Positions 58,152 through 64,000 of a DNA stretch of 64,000 nucleotides are shown in pieces; the first letter of the stretch is position 1, and every line of letters starts with the position of its first letter. The notes under the pieces were generated by a model. It had not been told where the DNA came from. It searched no databases and was given only the letters and a program-made list of their open reading frames with translations. The translations under genes were made by a program, and so were the position numbers. The DNA is from Camelus bactrianus (Eukaryota > Chordata > Mammalia > Artiodactyla > Camelidae): contig NC_133544.1 of NCBI RefSeq assembly GCF_048773025.1, positions 63,663,501 to 63,727,500 of the forward strand, read 5' to 3'.

Positions 58152-59460
58152 TATTTATTTATTTATTTATTTCAACATTTTTTATTGAGTTATAGTCATT
58201 TTACAATGCTGTGTCAAATTCCAGTGTAGAGCACAATTTTTCAGTTATACATGAACATACTTATATTCATTGTCACTTTTTTTTTCGCTGTGAGCTAGCA
58301 CAAGATCTTGTATATATTTCCCTGTGCTATACAGTATAATCTTGTTTATCTATTCTACATATGCCTGTCAGTATCTACAAATTTTGAAATCCCATTCTGT
58401 CCCTTCCCACCCCCCACCCCCTTGGCAACCACAAGTTTTTTATTCTATGTCTATGAGTCTGTTTCTGTTTTGTATTTATGTTCTTTTATTTTTTTATTTT
58501 TTTAGATTCCACATATGTGAAATCTCATATGATATTTTTCTTTCTCTTTCTGGCTTACTTCACTTAGAATGACATTCTCCAGGAATATCCATGTTGCCGC
58601 ATATGGCGTTATGTTGTCATTTTTAATGGCTGAATAGTATCCCATTGTATAAATATACCACCTCTTCTTTATCCAGTCATCTGTGGATGGACATTTAGGC
58701 TGTTTCCATGTCTTAGCTATTGTAAATAGTGATGCTATGAACATTGGGGTGCAGGTGTCTTTTTGAAGTAGGGTTCCTTCTGGATATATGCCCAAGAGCG
58801 GGATTCCTGGGTCATATGGTAAGTGTATTTCTAGTCTTTTGAGGAATCTCCATACTGTTTTCCACAGTGGCTGCACCAAACTGCATTCCCACCAGCAGTG
58901 TAGGAGGGTTCCCTTTTCTCCACAGCCTCTCCAGCATTTGGCATTTGTGGACTTTTGAATGATGGCCATTCTGACTGGTGTGAGGTGATACCTCATTGTA
59001 GTTTTGATTTGCATTTCTCTGATAATTAGTGATATTGAGCATTTTTTCATGTGCCTATTGATCATTTGTATGTCTTCCTTGGAGAATTGCTTGTTCAGGT
59101 CTTCTGTCCATTTTTGGATTGGGTTGTTTGATTTTTTCTTAATAGGTCGTATGAGCTGCTTATATATTCTGGAGATCAAGCCTTAGTCAGTTTCGTTTGC
59201 AAAAATTTTCTCCCAATCCTTAGGTTGTGTTTTTGTTTTACTTAGGGTTTCCTTTGCTGTGCAGAAGCTTGTAAGTTCCATTAGGTCCCATTTGTTTATT
59301 CTTGCTTTTATTTCTATTGCTTGGGTAGACTGTCCTAGGAGAACATTTTTGAGCTGTATGTCAGATAATGTTTTGCCTATATTTTCTTCTAGGAGATTTA
59401 TTGTATATTGTCTTATGTTTAAGTCTTTGATCCATTTTGAGTTTATTTTTGTACAAGTGT
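58152..59460 (-). mobile_element. Younger L1, 5'-truncated, ORF2 C-terminus partly open
   Basis: A minus-strand L1 with a (TTTA)n tail at the low end, 3' UTR and ORF2 C-terminus. An open frame of 225 codons (58502-59179) reads [53 protein letters not shown] and NDDNI-like text: the Cys-rich C-terminal region of L1 ORF2p. Upstream text is also L1 but off frame. TACAAGTGT occurs at both ends (58143, 59452) and may be a target-site duplication. It is not a host gene. Confidence 0.9.
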
Positions 59461-59642
59461 AAGTTATTTATTTATCTTTTATAGTTTTCTGTGCTGAGAT
59501 ATTGTAAATATATTTTTAAAATATATTCCTAAGTACTTTGATTTTTATGTTATTTTAAGAATATTTTTAAGAATTTTGCTCTAATTTCTAGTTGCATATG
59601 TATAAAATGTAATTTAAAAAATCTTCTTTCTACGAAAAATAC
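59461..59642 (-). mobile_element. Further L1 text, antisense, AT-rich
   Basis: 'aatatattcctaagtacttt' resembles an upstream ORF2 segment in antisense, so an internal deletion may separate it from the main element. Confidence 0.45.
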
Positions 59643-59969
59643 TGTATGAGATCGCTCATGTGCGGAATCTAAAAAAAAAAAACAAACATAAATACAAAAC
59701 AGAAACAGACTCATAGACATAGAATACATACTTGTGGTTGCCAGGGGGATGGGGGGTGGGAAGAGACAGACTGGGATTTCAAAATGTAGAATAGATAAAC
59801 AAGATTGTACTGTGTAGCACAGGGAAATATATGCAGGATCTTGTGGTGGCTCACCGTGAAAGAGAATGTGACAATGAATGTATATATGTTCATGTATAAC
59901 TGTAAAATTGTGCTCTACACTGGAATTTGACACAACATTGTAAAATGACTATAACTCAATAAAAAAAAG
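59643..59969 (+). mobile_element. L1 3' end in the opposite orientation
   Basis: 'gaaacagactcatagacata', 'gcacagggaaatatatgcag' and 'ctctacactggaatttgac' then an A run is the same L1 3' end as at 58.19-58.54 kb but on the plus strand. The two form inverted-repeat arms about 1.1 kb apart. Confidence 0.85.
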
Positions 59970-60384
59970 TTTATAAAAAATCTTTCTAAACTGCTTTAGT
60001 AATGTAATATATATGTAGATTATTTGGAACTGTTTCTATCACAATCATATTTGTGACTAATATTACTTATATTCTTCAATATCTAATTATTAAAACATAT
60101 ATTTCTTTTTCTTTGCTTTTTATGCTGGCTAAGACCCAGTACACTGTTTAATCAAAATAATGTTATTTGATTTCCTTGAAAGAAAGCATTTAACATTTGA
60201 CAATTAAGTTTAGTGTTTGTGTTGTTTTTGAAGTATATACTCTTCACCAGAATGAAGAAATTTTTCTTTTGTTCCTAATTTGCTTAGAATTTATTTATTG
60301 AGTAAATGTTTATTACACATGAAGTACTTTTGTGTAACTATCGAGATGATATTTCTATTAATGTGAACTGTTACTTTGATTTAT
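59970..60384. other. Intergenic, AT-rich
   Basis: No gene is seen. Similarity to the 45.9 kb flank does not extend here, so this is the outer edge of duplicated copy 2. Confidence 0.4.
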
Positions 60385-60562
60385 TTAAAATGTTGAATAA
60401 ACATTACATAAAACCCAACTTGGTTGTGATATATTATGCTTTTATATAAAATGCTAATTCTTTTTGCCAATATTTTGTTTAGAAGGTTTGAATTTATGTT
60501 CATTGAATGAGGTTAGACTATAGTTTTTAAAAAATTTCTCTATTAAAGTGTTACTATCAAGA

Positions 60563-61259
60563 AGTTACATACATATGTATCTTTTGAATTAATTCTTATT
60601 TTTTGGTTGGCTTTATTCCTTTGATAACTATGTAAGTTTAAAAAGCTAAAACTCTAAGCATTATTTGAAACAATGAACAGTACATATATGTAAATTTAAA
60701 AATATGTGTGCAGTAAAGAAAAAAAAAGAAAGAAATGAGCTATCGAGCCATGGAAGACATAGAAGAAACTTAAAAGTCATATTACTAAATGAAAGAAGCC
60801 AGTCTGAAAAGGTTACAAACTGTATGATTCCAACTAAATGACATTCTGGAAAAGGCACAACTACAGAAACAATAAAAAGATCATGGTTTCTAGGGATTTG
60901 GAGAGAGGGAAGGAGGGAGGAATGAATAGATGGAGCACCCGGGATTTTTAGGGCAATGAAATTGTTTTGTATGATACTATAGTGGTGGCTACGTCATCAT
61001 GCATTTGTCAAAACCCATAGAATGTACAACAGCAAGAGTAAACCCTAATGTAAACTATGGACTTTGGTTGATAATAATGTGTCCACGTTGGTTTATTGAT
61101 TGTACCAAATAATGCCACACTGATGAGGGATATTGAGGGTAGGGGATTATATATGTGTAGGTGGGGAGGGATATGTGTGAACTCTGTATTTTCTGCTGTA
61201 TTCTGCTGTGAACCTGAAACAGTTCTGAAAAAAGTAAAGTCTATTATTAAAAAAATATA
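60563..61259 (+). mobile_element. Insertion carrying an old-type L1 3' end, with 15-base direct repeats
   Basis: GTGTTACTATCAAGA (60548-60562) and GTGTTACTGTCAAGA (61260-61274) flank the segment; copy 1 has the sequence once. From about 60.74 kb the insert is L1 3' UTR text ('aggcacaactacagaaacaa', 'taaaccctaatgtaaactat', 'aaagtaaagtctatta' plus A run). The first 160 bases I cannot assign. Confidence 0.8.
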
Positions 61260-61669
61260 GTGTTACTGTCAAGATTATGCTGTCCTTGTGGGGAGGGAAC
61301 TAGCTCAGTGGTCAGGTCCTGGATTCATTCTAGGATCCCCTTTTCAGTCACTTCTTCTGATCAAAGGCAGGGTCTCTGACTAGCATCCTGTAGTCTTCCG
61401 CAGGCTCCTTTTGGTCTGAAGATCTACGAATAAACAAATAAGCAGAAAACAAACAAACAAAGAAAACAAGTAAACTGTCTACTCCACACACTCAATATAC
61501 AATTATGGAACTGTCACTGGGTTACATCAAACAGGTGCTCTTGGGAAGGAGAAAGAGTAGAGACACACAGTGTTGGTCTGAAGCCAGCCTGTGGTCCCAG
61601 GAGACATTGCTCCTGGCCCTCCTTAGGAGACTGATTGTGCTTTATGCGAAGACCTCCATTGCTCACTGC

Positions 61670-61670
<1 letters not shown>

Positions 61671-61720
<50 letters not shown>

Positions 61721-61727
61721 TACTATT
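61671..61727. repeat. (ATT)n microsatellite at an L1 tail
   Basis: About 18 ATT units lead directly into L1 3' text. The partner in copy 1 has only a T run, so the repeat grew after duplication. Confidence 0.92.
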
Positions 61728-61880
61728 GAAGTATAGTCAGTTTATAATGTTGTGTCAATTTCTGGTGTACAGCATAATGTTTCAGTCATACATGAACATA
61801 CATATATTCGTTTCCATATTCTTTTTGATCATAAGTTACTACAAGATATTGAGTATAGTTCCCTGTGCTCCATGGTAGAA
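61728..61880 (-). mobile_element. L1 3'-end fragment (copy 2)
   Basis: The same antisense L1 tail as at 47.13-47.29 kb ('tgaagtatagtcagtttata', 'tttctggtgtacagcataat'). Confidence 0.75.
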
Positions 61881-62046
61881 ATCTGTCATTTATCTACTCA
61901 CCGCTTTTCAGTCTCTGACATAGCTCTCAGGGATATTCTTCTTCCATTAGCTTCTTTGGCCACATGTTAAGGACTATGCCTTCCTTTGGGGACAAATAGG
62001 TTTCTCAGCTCTTCTTTGCCTGAGTTTGTTAAAAGCTGAACAATTT

Positions 62047-62281
62047 CAGTTGACCATCGAACAATGCAGGGCCTTGGCACCAATGCTCACACAGTCAAAA
62101 ATCTGCATATAACTTATAGTCAGTCCTCTTTACCCACGGTTCCTCCATATCCAAGGTTTTGAAGCCACAATTCAACCAACCGCAGACCGTGCAGTGAGGT
62201 ACTATTTTCTATTGAAAAAAAAATCCATGTATAAGTGAACCCACACATGGATTCAAACCCATGTTGCTCAAGGATTAACTG
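62047..62281. mobile_element. Tigger-like DNA transposon remnant (copy 2)
   Basis: The duplicate of the element at 47472-47705, with the same inverted ends and no transposase. Confidence 0.65.
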
Positions 62282-62859
62282 TATTTTGAATCTCTAATGA
62301 TGATAGTTTGTTTAGGCCAAGCTGATTTGGTCATCCAGGCCTTTCAAAAAATTTGTGGCCTTGTTATTTATTTGATTCCAGTAAGAGTCACATATTTATA
62401 TATTTATAAAATTCGTTTTTATAAAATATACACATATAGAATACAAAAATTAAAAAAGTGCATTCCTATATTTGTAAGACCTTTAAAAATCAGCATGATG
62501 CTGGAAGAGGAAATGAATGGTTTTTACTGCAGTTTCAGATTTGATAATCTAACAATGAAGGAATTAGAAAACTGCTTCTGTTTTCCTGAAGTAAGTAGTT
62601 CATTCCAGACAGCTGTTAAGACCACTTTGGAAAACGCTTTGTGATTTATTTTAACCCAAGATACTAACATCATACCTGGGAATCTCAGAAATCAATGTTC
62701 TTTTATACACTGAGTTCAAGTAAGGGAACATTTTTCATAGAAGGAATTTTACACCAGAAGGTCTCAGCTGTGCCACCGCCATGCCTGCCTCCTTCCTGTC
62801 TGTGGTTCATGGGATTCTCCGAAGTCTCTGAGCAGGTGGCTGCCTTGGTGGAGCCCAAA

Positions 62860-62898
62860 GGTTTTTGATTAGCTTCTTCTGTCATTTCTATTACCGTG
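62860..62898 (-). other. 23-RSS of TRDV1-like gene 2
   Basis: Heptamer CACGGTA (62892-62898), 23-base spacer, nonamer TCAAAAACC (62860-62868). Heptamer and nonamer are identical to gene 1. Confidence 0.85.
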
Positions 62899-63463
62899 GT
62901 AACGCCAGAGAGCACAGAAGTACTTTCCTGAGTCTGCCAGCTGTGAAGATGAGATGGTGAGGCTGATGGATTGGTTTGCCTTTTGGAAGTTCACAGAGTA
63001 GCGATCCCGCTTTGCGCTTGCCTTATTGTCATCCTGATAAATAAGAAAAGCCATCCTTCCACTGGGACCCTGTTTGTACCAGTACAAAGTATACCTCTGT
63101 GCTGTGGTTTCATACGTGCAGTGCATGGTCACAGCTTGTCCTTCTTGTGCTGTTTCTGTGGTCTGATTTTGGGTTACTTTCGCAGCCATCCCAGATCCTA
63201 TGGAAAAATGAGAAGACAGGGTCGTTCCTCTGAAATGTCTCATGGGTCATGAGGGCTAGATTAATTTCAGACACAAAGACAAAGAAAAGGAACGCAAGGT
63301 GTTTCATCTCGCCACCTCTCTCCCCCCTGCAGACCCCCGCCAGGCACAACTTGCACAGCCCCATCCCTGAGCTCTAAGAGGAAGCTGAGACCCCACGTGC
63401 AGGGCCACACGTACCGAAGCCAAAGGAGGCCACGAATGCCCACAGCAGGCCAGGCAGGAGCAT
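62899..63463 (-). CDS. TRDV1: T-cell receptor delta V segment, TRDV1-like gene 2, intact
   Basis: The leader exon (63415-63463, [16 protein letters not shown]), 217-bp intron and V exon (62899-63197) have the same layout as gene 1. Eight residues differ from gene 1: Thr to Asn in FR1 (making an NQT sequon), Ala-Ser to Thr-Thr and Leu to Gln in CDR1 (EASALRY to ETTAQRY), Gly to Arg before MAF, Asp to Asn and Asn to Ser in CDR2 (DDDKAN to DDNKAS), and Lys to Asn in FR3 (making an NQS sequon). First Cys, Trp and second Cys are kept (YFCALWRY). It is a likely functional paralog with a different binding surface and two extra glycosylation sites. Subgroup reasoning is as for gene 1. Confidence 0.88.
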
Positions 63464-64000
63464 GACAGGAGGTCTTGTCCGGCTGAGATTTCTCTCGTTC
63501 TCACTCCAGCGGAGACCGGCCCTTCTCTGAGTGCCGGGAGCAGAGTCCTGGGGCTTTTACACGTTTCTGCCCCCGAAACAGGAAGTAACGTTCGTAAGGA
63601 GGGTGTCACAGTCAGTCTATTCAGAGACTGGAACATCCACCCACTGCAAACCACTGTTGTGTTTTGATGTCTTTTCAGGGCAATACCTTTGAAAGATGGC
63701 ATTGTATTCAGCAAGGTACAGGAATGAGTTTAATTATCTTTTTGCTATTGAGTTCTTGCTTAAAACCATTGTGATCAGAGACTATATTCCAAATGATTGA
63801 AATCCTTTGAAATTGATTAAGCTGTGCTTTAAGATCCAGAATAGAGTCAACTTTGATAAATATTCCATGTGCATTTGAAAATAATTTGTGTTTTGTTGTT
63901 TTGGGGTAAACTATAAATGTAAATTAGGTAAAGGATAGTAATTGTGTATTGTAAACAGAGAATATTTTCTCTGCGTTTCTACTGTGTTATGTTAATGCCT

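Larger units (their letters stand above)
60385..64000. repeat. Duplicated block, copy 2 (carries TRDV1-like gene 2)
   Basis: Matches 46.0-49.4 kb in the same orientation and runs past the window end. It differs by an L1-containing insertion (60563-61259), loss of about 555 bp near 61.33 kb, and an expanded ATT microsatellite at 61.67 kb. The V exons differ at 12 of 299 positions by my count, and the leader exons look identical. Confidence 0.9.

Noticed and set aside
58502-59179. 225-codon open frame, longest in the window
   Set aside because: It is the C-terminal Cys-rich part of L1 ORF2p, not a host gene.
61505-61729. Open frame ending in a long Tyr run
   Set aside because: Created by the (ATT)n microsatellite.
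1-64000. CRISPR array, prophage or bacterial operon
   Set aside because: The sequence is mammalian; no spaced direct repeats or prokaryotic gene structure exist.

Overview
This window is mammalian and almost certainly from a camelid (camel, llama or alpaca lineage). It is a stretch of the T-cell receptor alpha/delta (TRA/TRD) locus that carries variable (V) gene segments. Camelid origin is inferred from two full copies (4.83-4.95 kb, 37.36-37.47 kb) and two partial copies of a tRNA-Ala-like SINE of the kind described in camelids, and from the artiodactyl-type L1 3' ends. V-gene identities rest on remembered human TRAV/TRDV proteins, not on a search.

Every V gene is on the minus strand, so each recombination signal (RSS: nonamer, 23-base spacer, heptamer) lies at the low-coordinate side of its V exon. 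The D, J and C genes would be to the left, outside the window. From low to high coordinate, which is 3' to 5' in the locus: TRAV39 (3.2-3.7 kb, pseudogene, one stop); TRAV38 (17.2-17.7 kb, intact); a V remnant (18.6 kb); a TRAV37-position gene (19.9-20.4 kb, open but with a damaged heptamer); V remnants at 28.4 and 31.8-32.1 kb; an intact V gene of unassigned subgroup (35.6-36.1 kb); TRAV36/DV7 (40.6-41.1 kb, intact); TRAV35 (44.8-45.4 kb, one-base frameshift); a TRDV1-like gene (48.3-48.9 kb, intact); a V remnant (51.5-51.7 kb); TRAV26-2 (54.2-55.0 kb, V exon open, leader broken); and a second TRDV1-like gene (62.9-63.5 kb, intact). The order 39-38-37-36-35-26-2 matches human. The two TRDV1-like genes are extra and sit on a duplicated block of more than 3.4 kb (46.0-49.4 and 60.4-64.0 kb).

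Each V gene has a short leader exon, a phase-1 intron of 87-466 bp and a V exon. Rearrangement of a V exon to J (alpha) or D-J (delta) makes the antigen-binding half of one receptor chain on T cells. Four V genes (TRAV39, TRAV37-position, TRAV36, TRAV35) share a CTCF-core-like motif 175-250 bp upstream of the start codon, always in the transcription direction. It is the most interesting unannotated signal I found.

The rest is non-coding: L1 fragments of several ages (some nested, one pair forming an inverted repeat), L2/MIR remnants, Tigger-like DNA-transposon remnants, a few fossil LTRs and microsatellites. I see no rRNA, true tRNA, CRISPR or prokaryotic feature, and no protein-coding gene outside the V family and L1.
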